Source: Bacteroidota bacterium (lineage in GTDB: Bacteria; Bacteroidota; Bacteroidia; B-17B0; Aurantibacillaceae). From it: DNA of 64,000 nucleotides. The stretch spans positions 1 to 64,000 of the forward strand of contig JAJNDK010000014.1 of assembly GCA_021156365.1 (NCBI GenBank), in the 5' to 3' direction. Shown in pieces: positions 50,061-59,742 of this stretch (positions are counted from its first letter, which is position 1; each line of letters starts with the position of its first letter). The translations under genes were made by a program, and so were the position numbers. The notes under the pieces were generated by a model, which saw nothing but the letters and a program-made list of their open reading frames with translations, was not told where the DNA came from and did no database searches.

Positions 50061-51209
50061 TTACGCAATAACCTTCAATGTATCCTTTACGTCTTTCGCC
50101 AGTTTCACAGCATCCTCCAAACTCTGTGCCGTAACGGTAACGTGGCCCATTTTCCGGAAAGATTTAGTGGTTTTTTTTCCGTACAGGTGCGTATGCACTC
50201 CCGGCCATTTCATGATCTTTTCGATACCTTCGTATTGTGCATCGCCTTCGTATCCTTTTTCGCCCAACACATTCACCATCACACTCGGCCGGGTAATGGA
50301 GGTATCCCCCAATGGCAGGTTCAGTATGGCCCGCAGGTGCTGCTCGAATTGCGAGGTTACATTTCCTTCTATCGTTTGGTGGCCGCTGTTGTGCGGGCGC
50401 GGGGCAGCTTCGTTCACTAATATCTTTCCGTCTTTGGTTACAAACATCTCTACTGCCAGCAATCCCACGATCTGCATTTTTTCCGCCACCAGCCCGGCGA
50501 TCCGATAGGCTTCCTTCTCCTGGCTCTTTTTGAGCGAGGCAGGCGAGAATAAAAATTCCACGAGGTTGGCTTCCGGGCTGAACGCACATTCTACCACCGG
50601 AAAACATTTGGTTTCACCGCTTTCATTCCGTGCGATGATCACCGAGATCTCTTTTTCAAAATCCACCAGGCGCTCCAGCACTCCCGGCTCTTCGAATGCC
50701 CTGCTGAGGTCTTCCGGGTTATCGAGCTTCACTACGCCTTTGCCATCATAGCCGCCTTTTCTCAGCTTGTGGAAAAAAGGAAAATATTCTTTGAATTTAT
50801 GGATCTGTTCTTTGTTCTCTGTCAGGAAAAAATCGGGCGAAGGAATGTCATTGCGCTGGTAGAACATTTTCTGTAAACCCTTGTCCTGTATGATCTCCAG
50901 CACATGTGGCTGAGGGAAAACCTTTTTGCCTTCGCTTTCGAGCTTTTTGAGGGCTTCAATGTTCACATGCTCTATTTCGATGGTGATGATATCGCAGTCC
51001 TTCCCGAATTTATACACGGTATCAAAATCACTGAGCTTTCCTTTTTTGAATTCATTCGCGATAAATTTGCAGGGAGCATTTTCATCCGGATCCAGGATCT
51101 TGATATACAGGTTGTAATTAATAGCGCTTTGGATCAGCATTCTTCCCAGCTGCCCTCCGCCTAAGATCCCTATTTTTATATTGTCAGGCGAAAAATTTTT
51201 CGTTCTCAT
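50061..51209 (-). CDS. purK: N5-carboxyaminoimidazole ribonucleotide synthase
   Basis: 382 residues, normal for PurK. ATP-grasp enzyme using ATP and bicarbonate on AIR in purine biosynthesis. Seen: 'KIGILGGGQLGRMLIQSAINYNL', 'ITIEIEHVNIEALKKLESEGKKVFPQPHVLEIIQDKGLQKMF', 'KLRKGGYDGKGVVKLD' (ATP-binding), 'ILVNEAAPRPHNSGHQTIEGNVTSQFEQHLRAILNLPLG' (metal-binding E/N residues), 'NVLGEKGYEGD' and 'HLYGKKTTKSFRKMGHVTV'. No purE is adjacent. Confidence 0.94.
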   Translation of the reverse strand: MRTKNFSPDNIKIGILGGGQLGRMLIQSAINYNLYIKILDPDENAPCKFIANEFKKGKLSDFDTVYKFGKDCDIITIEIEHVNIEALKKLESEGKKVFPQPHVLEIIQDKGLQKMFYQRNDIPSPDFFLTENKEQIHKFKEYFPFFHKLRKGGYDGKGVVKLDNPEDLSRAFEEPGVLERLVDFEKEISVIIARNESGETKCFPVVECAFSPEANLVEFLFSPASLKKSQEKEAYRIAGLVAEKMQIVGLLAVEMFVTKDGKILVNEAAPRPHNSGHQTIEGNVTSQFEQHLRAILNLPLGDTSITRPSVMVNVLGEKGYEGDAQYEGIEKIMKWPGVHTHLYGKKTTKSFRKMGHVTVTAQSLEDAVKLAKDVKDTLKVIA

Positions 51210-51442
51210 AATTTCCAGGTAAACAGCTTACTGATTTGGCAGAAAGCGCATTTGACAGTTTACAAAGGTATCGAGAAAAAATTTAATAAAAGCCGCTGTG
51301 GATTTTTAGCTTAAAACCGATATATCCTATTGAAGAAGAATAGATTACAGAGAATTGATCCTAATTTTTGTTAAAGCAAACGGGCCTAAGCATTCAAGGC
51401 TTATTTTTGTTACATTTGTTACCCAAAAAACAAAATTTGTAT

Positions 51443-53416
51443 ATGAATAAGATTTTAGCAGGAATTGCCCTTGTAGCAAGTATTTCATGTTCGGTTAAAG
51501 CCCAGGTTGACCCGGTAATTTTATCCATTGATGGAAAAGACATCACTAAATCGGAATTTGAAAATGTGTATCGTAAAAATAATAACAAAGATGCCGTTAG
51601 TGATAAAAAGTCTCTGCAGGAATACATGGATCTGTTCATCAATTTCAAACTAAAGGTGAAAGAAGCCGAAGCGCTGGGCCTGGATACGGTATCGAGCTTT
51701 AAAAATGAGCTGGCAGGTTACCGCAAACAGTTAGCAGCACCTTACCTTACTGATAAAAACGTAAATGAAAGCCTGATCACGGAAGCATACGAACGTATGA
51801 AAACAGAAGTCCGTGCAACTCATATTCTCGTAAAATGTGCAGAAGATGCCCTTCCTAAAGATACCCTGATCGCATACAACAAGATCCTTGAATACCGTAA
51901 GCGCGCATTAAAAGGCGAAGACTTCTCTAAATTAGCTGTGGAAAGTGCTAAAGACGGCGATCCGTCGGCAGCAGAGAACAAAGGTGATCTGGGCTGGTTC
52001 TCTGCATTTCAAATGGTATATCCTTTCGAAATACTGGTTTACAATACTAAAGTAGGGGAGATCAGCCAGATAACAAGGACCCGTTTTGGTTATCATATTG
52101 CAAAAGTGGTTGATAAACGCCCTAATCAGGGTGAGGTGCTGGTATCACACATCATGCTGCGCTTTAAAAAAGAGATGAATGCGCAGGATTCGGCCAATGT
52201 GAAAAAGAAAATAAATGAATTGTATACTAAACTGAAAGCCGGCGAAAAATTCGAAGATCTGGCAAAACAATTCTCGGAAGACAAACAATCGTCCGAGAAA
52301 GGCGGTGAGGTTAGCTGGTTTGCTGCAGGTAAAATGCCACTGTTAGAATTCGAGCAACAATCATTTTTGCTCAAAAACAAAGGAGATTATTCAGAACCTT
52401 TCACAACACGTATGGGCTGGCATATTGTAAAGCTCAATGATAAGAGACCACTGGCTTCTTTCGAAAGCCTGAAAGCGGAGATCAAACAAAAAGTGAACCG
52501 CGACAGCCGTTCGCAGGCGGGAAGAAGCGCCCTGATCGCCCGTGTGAAAAAAGAAAGCAATTTTACAGAGAACAAAACAATGGTGAAGAAAAAAATGGCT
52601 TTCCCTGCACTGGATGAAATTACAGCAGTAGTGGACAGTACCTATTTCCTTGGAAAATGGAAAGCTGAAAAAGCAGCGGCATTGAAGAAAAACCTGTTTA
52701 CCCTTGGCGGAAAAAATTACACACAAAAAGATTTCGCTGATTTTCTGGAAAGCAGGCAAACACGCAGAGTAGCTACTGATAAAGCATTTGCGGTGGAGCA
52801 GCAATACAAAGCATTCGTAGAAGAGTCGGTAGTGGCTTTCGAAGAAACACAGCTGGAGAAAAAATACCCTGAGTTCAAAGCCCTGATGCAGGAATACAGG
52901 GATGGTATTTTATTGTTCGAGCTGACCGATCGTAAAGTCTGGAGCAAAGCAGTGAAAGATACAGTAGGTTTGAAAGAGTACTACGAAAAGAACAAAAACA
53001 GCTACCTGTGGGATGAGCGTGCGGATGTGACTACTTACAAAGCAGCGAACGAAGATGTAGCGAAACAGGTACGTAAAATGCTGGGCAAGAAAAAAACAGA
53101 GAAAGAGATCCTGGACGAAGTAAATAAAAAAACACAGCTGAACCTTTCTGCAGAAACAGTTACTTACATCAAAGGTGAGAACAAAATGGTGGATGCGAAC
53201 TGGAAAACAGGGATCAGCGATGACATTAAACAGGATGGAAAAGTGTATATACTGGTGGTGAACAAGATAATGGATAAATCTCCGAAACAGCTGAACGAAG
53301 CCAAAGGAATGGTGACTGCCGATTATCAGAACTACCTTGAAAAAGACTGGTTGTCCAATATTCGCAACAACCATAAAATTGTAGTAAAAGAAGAGGTGCT
53401 GGGCACTATTAAATAA
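51443..53416 (+). CDS. Two-domain PpiC-type peptidyl-prolyl isomerase (SurA-like foldase)
   Basis: 657 residues from the ATG at 51443 with signal peptide 'MNKILAGIALVASISCSVKAQ' (an ORF start at 51368 adds an unlikely leader). Two parvulin domains: 'EVRATHILVKCAEDALPKDTLIAYNKILEYRKRALKGEDFSKLAVESAKDGD' with 'RTRFGYHIAKVVDKRP', and 'EVLVSHIMLRFKKEM...' with 'TRMGWHIVKLNDKRP'. The C-terminal ~300 residues are a helical SurA-like extension. Assists outer-membrane protein folding in the periplasm. A TACATTTG (51411-51418) -7-like box lies upstream. First of a foldase cluster. Confidence 0.9.
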   Translation: MNKILAGIALVASISCSVKAQVDPVILSIDGKDITKSEFENVYRKNNNKDAVSDKKSLQEYMDLFINFKLKVKEAEALGLDTVSSFKNELAGYRKQLAAPYLTDKNVNESLITEAYERMKTEVRATHILVKCAEDALPKDTLIAYNKILEYRKRALKGEDFSKLAVESAKDGDPSAAENKGDLGWFSAFQMVYPFEILVYNTKVGEISQITRTRFGYHIAKVVDKRPNQGEVLVSHIMLRFKKEMNAQDSANVKKKINELYTKLKAGEKFEDLAKQFSEDKQSSEKGGEVSWFAAGKMPLLEFEQQSFLLKNKGDYSEPFTTRMGWHIVKLNDKRPLASFESLKAEIKQKVNRDSRSQAGRSALIARVKKESNFTENKTMVKKKMAFPALDEITAVVDSTYFLGKWKAEKAAALKKNLFTLGGKNYTQKDFADFLESRQTRRVATDKAFAVEQQYKAFVEESVVAFEETQLEKKYPEFKALMQEYRDGILLFELTDRKVWSKAVKDTVGLKEYYEKNKNSYLWDERADVTTYKAANEDVAKQVRKMLGKKKTEKEILDEVNKKTQLNLSAETVTYIKGENKMVDANWKTGISDDIKQDGKVYILVVNKIMDKSPKQLNEAKGMVTADYQNYLEKDWLSNIRNNHKIVVKEEVLGTIK

Positions 53417-53460
53417 TTTTAGCACCGCCATTTTGTTTGACTATTTTTTTGACTTACAGG

Positions 53461-54339
53461 ATGGCGGTTTTTTATTTTTATAATTTGAGATTTTTCGGAC
53501 ATATCATTCTTCTTGCAGCTATAGCCTTAGGCTCTTTCAATTGCTCGCATAAAGAGGAGGAAGAAACCGAAAAACCGGTAGCGAGGGCCCTGGATTCCAA
53601 ACTGTATCCTTCCGATCTGAAGAACATTGTGCCCAATGATATATCCGGGAAAGACAGTGCAGAGCTGATCAAACGGTTTATCGAAAAGTGGATACAGGAT
53701 GAGCTGGTGATGAATTTTGCAGAAAAGAACCTGACCACCGAACAACTGAAAATAGACAAGGAAATAGCCGAATACAGGAAGAACCTGATCATCTATACCT
53801 ATCAGACAGAATTGATCAGGCAAAAGCTGGACACGGTCGTAACACCGCAGGAGATAGAAAAGTATTACAACGATCACGGTGCAAGCTTTGTGCTGAAGGA
53901 CAATATTGTGAACGTGAATTATGTGAAGTTAGGAAAGAAAACACCGGGGATCGAGAAGGTACGCAAGTGGTACACCTCCGACAATCCGAAGGACATGGAG
54001 AACCTGCGGAGCTTTTGTATACAGTTTGCAGAAAATTATTTTCTCGATGACAAGACCTGGCTGTTGTTTGATGATATCCTGAAAGAAGTGCCGATAGAAG
54101 ATTACAACCAGGAGCTGTTCCTGAAAAGCAGCAGGAACATAGAGGTAGCAGACAGCCTGAGCGTTTATTTTTTAAAGGTTAAAAATTATAAAATTAAAAA
54201 TACGCTTGCACCTCTTACGTTCGAGAAAGAGAACATCCGGAACATCATCATCAATAAGCGGAAGCTTCAGCTGATCGATGAAATGAAAAGAAATGTATAC
54301 AATGACGCAAAAGAAAGCAGGAATTTTGAAATCTATTGA
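53461..54339 (+). CDS. SurA-N-terminal-like lipoprotein
   Basis: About 292 residues from the ATG at 53461 (an in-frame ATG at 53437 adds eight residues and worsens the signal peptide). Lipobox in 'LGSFNCSHKEEEE' (Cys). The mature protein is helical with 'LIKRFIEKWIQDELVMNFAEKNLTTEQLKIDKEIAEYRKNLIIYTYQTELIRQKLDTVVTPQEIEKYYNDH', a pattern seen in SurA-type N-terminal chaperone domains, but no parvulin motif is present. It sits between two PpiC/SurA genes; its end overlaps the signal-peptide region of the next gene by none (1 bp gap). Confidence 0.75.
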   Translation: MAVFYFYNLRFFGHIILLAAIALGSFNCSHKEEEETEKPVARALDSKLYPSDLKNIVPNDISGKDSAELIKRFIEKWIQDELVMNFAEKNLTTEQLKIDKEIAEYRKNLIIYTYQTELIRQKLDTVVTPQEIEKYYNDHGASFVLKDNIVNVNYVKLGKKTPGIEKVRKWYTSDNPKDMENLRSFCIQFAENYFLDDKTWLLFDDILKEVPIEDYNQELFLKSSRNIEVADSLSVYFLKVKNYKIKNTLAPLTFEKENIRNIIINKRKLQLIDEMKRNVYNDAKESRNFEIY

Positions 54340-54340
54340 C

Positions 54341-55705
54341 ATGAAAAAAATCAGCATATACTTTTTCCTGGTGGCCGCCCCGTTTTTCGGCCTGGCGCAG
54401 CCCCAAACAGTGGATAAGGTGATCGGTGTGGTTGGTAAGCACATTATCCTGCAATCCGATTATTATTCGACCGTACAGGAATTTATAAAGCAGGGAGCAG
54501 TGATGAATGATTCGCTGCGCAGCAAAATTTACGAAGAGCTGTTATTCCAGAAGCTATTGCTCGCACAGGCAGATAAGGACAGTGTGTATGTGAAGGACGA
54601 ACAGGTGGATGCAGAGCTGGAGCGCCGTATGGGCTACTATCTCAACCAGTTCGGGTCGGAAGAGAACTTCTATTCCTTTTACGGGAAATCCAGCCAGGCA
54701 TTTAAAGAAGATCTGCGTGATGATGTTACAGATCAATTGGTCGCACAACAGATGCAGGGGAAAGTACTCGGAGACATCAAAGTAACGCCGCAGGAAGTAC
54801 GTAATTTTTACAATGCCATACCGATGGACAGCCTGCCGCTTATTAATTCGGAGGTGGAGCTGGGCCAATTGGTGAAAAAACCGGAGGTATCCGGAGAAGC
54901 CAAGCAAATTGCCCTGGAAAAGATACAGGGCCTGCGTAAGCGGATCCTTACCGAGGAAGGAACCACGATGACCGCACTCGCAACTATTTATACGGACGAT
55001 CCGGGTTCTGCCCGCACGGGAGGTATCTACAAAGGCATTATGCGTGGACAATTCGTTCCTGAATTCGACGCGATCGCTTTCAAGCTGAAAACAAATGAAA
55101 TATCCGAAGTGTTTGAAACAATGTTCGGCTATCACTTTGTGAAGCTGCTGGCGCGGAGAGGTGACCTGATCGACGTACAGCATATCCTCATCACCCCGAA
55201 GATCGATGACAAAGACATGTTGTTGGCAAAGAACAGGATCGATAGTCTCTATGCCGCGATCAGCAACAAAGAGATCTCCTTTTGCGATGCAACTACGAGA
55301 TTCAGCGACGACAGAGAAACCAAGAACAGTTGCGGTGCGATCGTGAACAATGCAGCCGGCAGTACACGTTTCGAAGTGGAAGAGCTGGCCCAGATTGAGC
55401 AGAACCTGATCTTTTTACTGGATAAGCTGCAGGTAGGAGAGATCACCAAGCCAACGGTATACCAGACCTCCGATTCCAAACAGGCATACCGGATCATTTA
55501 TCTGAAAAGCCGCACACTTCCGCATGTAGCCAATTTAAAGGACGATTACCAGCGTATACAGAACATGACGATAAACAGCAAACAAAAGAAGATCGCTTCC
55601 GACTGGATCGCGAAGAAAGCGAAGAACATGTATATCAAGGTCGATCCTGAATTCAGGAACGGTAAGTTCGAATACAACTGGAATTTTCCAAAGGACATGA
55701 AATAA
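54341..55705 (+). CDS. SurA-like peptidyl-prolyl cis-trans isomerase
   Basis: 454 residues from the ATG at 54341 with signal peptide 'MKKISIYFFLVAAPFFGLAQ' (an ORF start 48 bp upstream lies in the previous gene). N-terminal SurA-like helices ('VIGVVGKHIILQSDYYSTVQEFIKQG'), then parvulin modules: residues about 180-300 ('ELGQLVKKPEVSGEAKQIALEKIQGLRKRILTEEG', 'YTDDPGSARTGGIYKGIMRGQFVPEFDAIAFKLKTNEISEVFETMFGYHFVKLLARRGD') and a second, more degenerate one. Probably folds outer-membrane proteins; third member of the cluster, followed by a MoxR ATPase. Confidence 0.9.
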   Translation: MKKISIYFFLVAAPFFGLAQPQTVDKVIGVVGKHIILQSDYYSTVQEFIKQGAVMNDSLRSKIYEELLFQKLLLAQADKDSVYVKDEQVDAELERRMGYYLNQFGSEENFYSFYGKSSQAFKEDLRDDVTDQLVAQQMQGKVLGDIKVTPQEVRNFYNAIPMDSLPLINSEVELGQLVKKPEVSGEAKQIALEKIQGLRKRILTEEGTTMTALATIYTDDPGSARTGGIYKGIMRGQFVPEFDAIAFKLKTNEISEVFETMFGYHFVKLLARRGDLIDVQHILITPKIDDKDMLLAKNRIDSLYAAISNKEISFCDATTRFSDDRETKNSCGAIVNNAAGSTRFEVEELAQIEQNLIFLLDKLQVGEITKPTVYQTSDSKQAYRIIYLKSRTLPHVANLKDDYQRIQNMTINSKQKKIASDWIAKKAKNMYIKVDPEFRNGKFEYNWNFPKDMK

Positions 55706-55737
55706 GTAGTATCTTTCAAAGGCAAAAAAAAACAAGT

Positions 55738-56706
55738 ATGCAGGAATTCAAATCGGATGTAGAAGCAATTGACAACTTTGTGTTGAAATACAAAGAACTG
55801 AACAGCGAAATTGCAAAGGTTATAGTAGGACAGGAGGAAACGGTAAAAAACGTACTAATCTCCATATTCAGCCGCGGGCATTGCCTGCTGGTAGGTGTAC
55901 CCGGTCTTGCCAAAACCCTTTTGGTAAATACCATTGCGGATGTACTGGGACTTTCTTTCAACCGGATCCAGTTCACGCCCGATCTGATGCCAAGCGATAT
56001 CATTGGTTCCGAGATCCTCGATGAGAGCCGGAATTTTAAATTCGTGAAGGGACCTTTGTTTGCCAATATCGTACTTGCCGATGAGATCAACCGTACGCCT
56101 CCGAAAACGCAGTCGGCTTTGCTCGAAGCGATGCAGGAGCGCCACGTTACGTCCGGCGGAAAAAAATATGACCTTGGGCATCCTTTCTTTGTATTGGCTA
56201 CGCAAAACCCGATAGAGCAGGAAGGAACCTATCCATTGCCGGAAGCCCAGCTGGATCGTTTTATGTTCAACGTATGGCTCGATTATCCAAGCTTTGAAGA
56301 AGAAGTAGACGTAGTAAAAAGGACGACCAACGATAGCCGTGTAGCATTGAATACGATCATCACCGCCGAAGAGATCCTCTTCTACCAGGGACTGATCCGT
56401 AAAATGCCGGTTCCGGATAATGTGCTGGAATATGCAGTGCGCTTATCCGTAAAAACCCGTTTGAATACACCGCAAACACCGGACATCACCAAAAAATACC
56501 TCGCATGGGGTGCAGGACCGCGTGCGTCTCAATACCTCGTGATCGGTGCGAAATGTCACGCTGCTATCCAGGGAAAATATTCACCGGACATTGAAGATGT
56601 AAAAGCGGTAGCACTTCCTATTCTTCGTCACCGTGTGGTACGTAACTACAAAGCAGAAGCAGATGGCATATCGATGGATACGATCATTAAGGAGCTGATG
56701 AAATAA
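55738..56706 (+). CDS. MoxR-family AAA+ ATPase
   Basis: 322 residues. Walker A 'GVPGLAKTLLVNTI' (53-66), Walker B 'IVLADEINRTPPKTQSALLEAMQE' (about 111-134), sensor 'VLATQNPIEQEGTYPLPEAQLDRFMFN'. MoxR ATPases act as chaperones for protein complexes, often with VWA proteins and DUF58 proteins; none follows here. Start 32 bp after the SurA gene. Confidence 0.92.
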   Translation: MQEFKSDVEAIDNFVLKYKELNSEIAKVIVGQEETVKNVLISIFSRGHCLLVGVPGLAKTLLVNTIADVLGLSFNRIQFTPDLMPSDIIGSEILDESRNFKFVKGPLFANIVLADEINRTPPKTQSALLEAMQERHVTSGGKKYDLGHPFFVLATQNPIEQEGTYPLPEAQLDRFMFNVWLDYPSFEEEVDVVKRTTNDSRVALNTIITAEEILFYQGLIRKMPVPDNVLEYAVRLSVKTRLNTPQTPDITKKYLAWGAGPRASQYLVIGAKCHAAIQGKYSPDIEDVKAVALPILRHRVVRNYKAEADGISMDTIIKELMK

Positions 56707-56724
56707 TTCGAAAAAAATAAGTGC

Positions 56725-58017
56725 ATGAAAAGAATGGTATTCCTGTATTTGATTCTGAGTAATGCAGCTTTGTTTGCTCAATCCTACACTTCTTATTTTA
56801 CCGGTAATGCAACGGATATTGTAACCAATCCCTCGGGTGGAATTTGCATGATGGGCGGAGCTACCGAGCACGATGAAGCCATGAAGTGGTTTTTACAAAA
56901 CAGTAATGGTGGTGATATTCTCGTTTTGCGCGCTACCGGTTCCAATGGCTACAATACCTATTTGTACAGCGATCTTGGTATTCCGGTAAACTCTGTAGAA
57001 ACCATTGTTTTTAATAATGCAGGTGCTGCCAATGATCCTTATGTTCAACAAAAGGTGGCGCAGGCGGAAGCGATCTGGTTTGCGGGTGGCGATCAGTGGG
57101 ATTACATTACCTACTGGCGAAATACACCCATCGACAGCATCATTAATGAAGGCTTATTGAACAGGCATATCGTGATCGGTGGAACAAGCGCAGGAATGGC
57201 TATTCAGGGAAAGTTCTATTTTTCGGCAGCGAATGGAAGCGTTACAACGGCGCAGGCATTGGCCAATCCCTATCATGTACGAATGACAGTTGATTCGCTT
57301 GCCTTTTTGAAGAATAAGTTCATGGAAGAGGTGATCACGGATACACATTATGATAACCCCGACCGGAAAGGCAGGCATGTGGCATTCCTTGCGCGGATCT
57401 TTAAAGACTGGGGCATAGGTGCGAAAGGAATAGCCTGTGACGAATATACAGCGGTGTGTATCGATACGTCCGGCATTGCACATTGTTATGGTGATTATCC
57501 CGCGTACGATGAGGATATTTATTTTCTGCAAACCAATTGCGACTTAAGCACGCCCGAACCGGAGAACTGTACTGCGGGCACTTCGTTGAACTGGAACCGC
57601 GGCACAGAGGCAGTAAAAGTATACAGGGTAAAAGGCACACAAGCAGGAAACAATACATTTAGTATGGTTGACTGGAACACCGGTGTGGGTGGTACATGGG
57701 AGCATTGGTATGTTAATAACGGAAGCTTTCAGGTCTCAACAGGCACACCGCCGAATTGCGCACCTGTTTCACTGGAAGAAAACACGAAGGAAGCATACAG
57801 TATTTATCCCAATCCGGTAACCAATGGGATCGTTACTATTTCAGGTGGTAAAGAGAAGATCACCGGGATCTCCGTTTATGATAGTAATGGAAAGCTGGTG
57901 AAATCGTTTGATGGAAAACAAGCTGCGATCGATATTTCGGATCTTCGCGCCGGATTGTATCTTATCAGAGTGTTGGCAGGAGATGGCATAGCGCAATACA
58001 AGATCGTAAAGAATTAA
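56725..58017 (+). CDS. T9SS-exported cyanophycinase-like (S51) peptidase
   Basis: 430 residues. Signal peptide (1-20). S51 cyanophycinase/Type 1 glutamine amidotransferase-like domain: 'GGICMMGGATEHDEAMKWFLQNSNGGDILVLRATGSN', 'AIWFAGGDQWDYITYWRNTPIDSIINE', and the nucleophile elbow 'IVIGGTSAGMAIQG' (Ser155). C-terminal T9SS type A sorting domain 'YSIYPNPVTNGIVTISGGKEKITGISVYDSNGKLVKSF ... GLYLIRVLAGDG'. In contrast to cytoplasmic cyanophycinases it should be surface-exposed or released, so it may degrade external peptides or cyanophycin-like polymers; inference. Confidence 0.85.
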   Translation: MKRMVFLYLILSNAALFAQSYTSYFTGNATDIVTNPSGGICMMGGATEHDEAMKWFLQNSNGGDILVLRATGSNGYNTYLYSDLGIPVNSVETIVFNNAGAANDPYVQQKVAQAEAIWFAGGDQWDYITYWRNTPIDSIINEGLLNRHIVIGGTSAGMAIQGKFYFSAANGSVTTAQALANPYHVRMTVDSLAFLKNKFMEEVITDTHYDNPDRKGRHVAFLARIFKDWGIGAKGIACDEYTAVCIDTSGIAHCYGDYPAYDEDIYFLQTNCDLSTPEPENCTAGTSLNWNRGTEAVKVYRVKGTQAGNNTFSMVDWNTGVGGTWEHWYVNNGSFQVSTGTPPNCAPVSLEENTKEAYSIYPNPVTNGIVTISGGKEKITGISVYDSNGKLVKSFDGKQAAIDISDLRAGLYLIRVLAGDGIAQYKIVKN

Positions 58018-58067
58018 ACAATCCGCCTTTTCCGAATTCCCGGCGAAATAGAAGGATGTCTTCAAAA

Positions 58068-58102
58068 AAATGCCCGTGTTATTCAAAACACGGGCATTTT
58101 TT
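58068..58102. terminator. Bidirectional terminator between S51 and ice-binding genes
   Basis: Stem AATGCCCGTGTT / AACACGGGCATT with loop ATTCAA, flanked by A-run on the left and T-run on the right; sits between the convergent genes. Confidence 0.85.
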
Positions 58103-58119
58103 AGTTTTAGTCGAAGTCT

Positions 58120-59742
58120 CTATTGCAATGAGATCACTCTTCCTGATTGTATAAGCTGATTCGAACCGATCAGTTTATAAGTATACACGCCCGCTGGCAA
58201 CAAGCCTGTTTCAATAGTTGTAGATGGGCCGGTGAGAAAAGTATGTATCACGGCCTCTCCTAACACATTGTATATGCTTAGTTCTGCCTGATCAGGCTGT
58301 GCTATATCTTTTGCCAGGATCGTAATAGATGCAGTAAAAGGGTTCGGATAAATGGCAATGGCTGTACCTGTCTCATCGATATCCCGGATACCAATACTTA
58401 AACAATTCCCGGGGATCATGGTCGCAACAGCATTAATAGCAGTAGTCGTTAAAGCACCGGTGGTGGTCAGTAAGCGACCATCTAGTGAAACACCGGTATT
58501 TACAGCTCCAAGGGCCCCGTTGTTGCATACAAGCGTTCCTCTGAAAATAGAGTAATCATTAATGCTTACAGCGCCTTCTATTTTCCAGTAGACGTTTTTT
58601 GATTGTGCACCATTGATCAGCACTATCCTTGAATAGGTGCTGGTAGAAAATGCACCATTCATTTTAATAACAAACACGGCATTGGAATTTCCCTGTGCAT
58701 TCAGGTAAAGCGTATCTGTCAACACAGTAGCTGCATCCAATAAATAGGTGTGTGGTGTCAGTACGAGGTTATTGCCGAATTGTGCAGGATATAATAATTC
58801 AATTTCGTGACTGAGCATATTTAAATGATTGTAGACAATAGCAAGGTCTGATGCGCACTGTGCGGTAGATGCGTCAGGGATCGTATGTATGGTGCCTGAT
58901 ACGTTAGCAGCCGAAAATCCGGTGGTTAAACCATTGTTGGTACCAATATCTCCAGTAACGGTTGTGATGCCTGAATTAGAAACAGCACCATTAGAGGAAA
59001 ACAGTGCATAACAACCGGTGGAGCCCAATGGTGGAGCAGCAGGACCTGTGAGTACAGGGCTTCCGCAACCAACGGGTGTGTAAGCCAATACTCCGTTTAC
59101 GGCGATAGCACCGGTAGTTGAAAGAGCTCTTCCTTCGAGCGTATCACCGGTGTTCATACTGATAGCGGCATTGTTGGCAATAACAGTTCCTTTCATAAAT
59201 GTTCCGGAAGCCATGCTCACCATGCCTTCTACTTTCCAGAATACATTGCAGGCCTGGGCTCCGTTGATCAGTTTAACTTTGGAAGAAGCATTCGTTGAAA
59301 GTGTGCCCTGGATCTTAAAGATAAATACCGCATTGGGATTTCCCTGTGCGTTCAGTGTCAGATCGAGATTAAGTGTGGTAGCGCTTGAAATGGAGTATAC
59401 ACCCGGAACAAGCGTTTGTCCGTTGCCTAACAAAGGCGCAGGAAAAAAAGTGGCTACGGTGGCATTCAGTTGATTATAGGCTATTAAAAGGTCTGTGGCA
59501 CATTGTGCGCTTGCCAGATCGCCATCGTGCATTACACCGTTTACATTACCAAAACCGGTACTGGAACCATTGTTGGTGCCCACATTGCCTGTAATATGTG
59601 AAATACCGGAGTTGCTTACTGCCCCGTTAGATGAGAAAAGAGTGAAATCGGCGGCTGTTCCCAAGTTGGGAGCCTGACCAAAAATAACAGCAGGAAGCAA
59701 TAGTGCAGCCAGGGCCGCGGTAACAAGTAAATTTTTTTTCAT
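58120..59742 (-). CDS. T9SS-exported tandem DUF3494 (ice-binding-like) protein
   Basis: 540 residues. Signal peptide (1-22). Two full DUF3494 repeats: domain 1 (about 25-230) 'LGTAADFTLFSSNGAVSNSGISHITGNVGTNNGSSTGFGNVNG ... VFIFKIQGTLSTNASSKVKLINGAQACNVFWKVEGMVSMASGTFMKGTVIANNAAISMNTGDTLEGRALSTTGAIAVNG' and domain 2 (about 240-450) with parallel motifs 'SNSGITTVTGDIGTNNGLTTGFSA' and 'VFVIKMNGAFSTSTYSRIVLINGAQSKNVYWKIEGAVSI'. C-terminal T9SS type A domain 'IAIYPNPFTASITILAKD'. DUF3494 proteins bind ice or act as adhesins; ice activity cannot be decided from sequence. Confidence 0.88.
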   Translation of the reverse strand: MKKNLLVTAALAALLLPAVIFGQAPNLGTAADFTLFSSNGAVSNSGISHITGNVGTNNGSSTGFGNVNGVMHDGDLASAQCATDLLIAYNQLNATVATFFPAPLLGNGQTLVPGVYSISSATTLNLDLTLNAQGNPNAVFIFKIQGTLSTNASSKVKLINGAQACNVFWKVEGMVSMASGTFMKGTVIANNAAISMNTGDTLEGRALSTTGAIAVNGVLAYTPVGCGSPVLTGPAAPPLGSTGCYALFSSNGAVSNSGITTVTGDIGTNNGLTTGFSAANVSGTIHTIPDASTAQCASDLAIVYNHLNMLSHEIELLYPAQFGNNLVLTPHTYLLDAATVLTDTLYLNAQGNSNAVFVIKMNGAFSTSTYSRIVLINGAQSKNVYWKIEGAVSINDYSIFRGTLVCNNGALGAVNTGVSLDGRLLTTTGALTTTAINAVATMIPGNCLSIGIRDIDETGTAIAIYPNPFTASITILAKDIAQPDQAELSIYNVLGEAVIHTFLTGPSTTIETGLLPAGVYTYKLIGSNQLIQSGRVISLQ

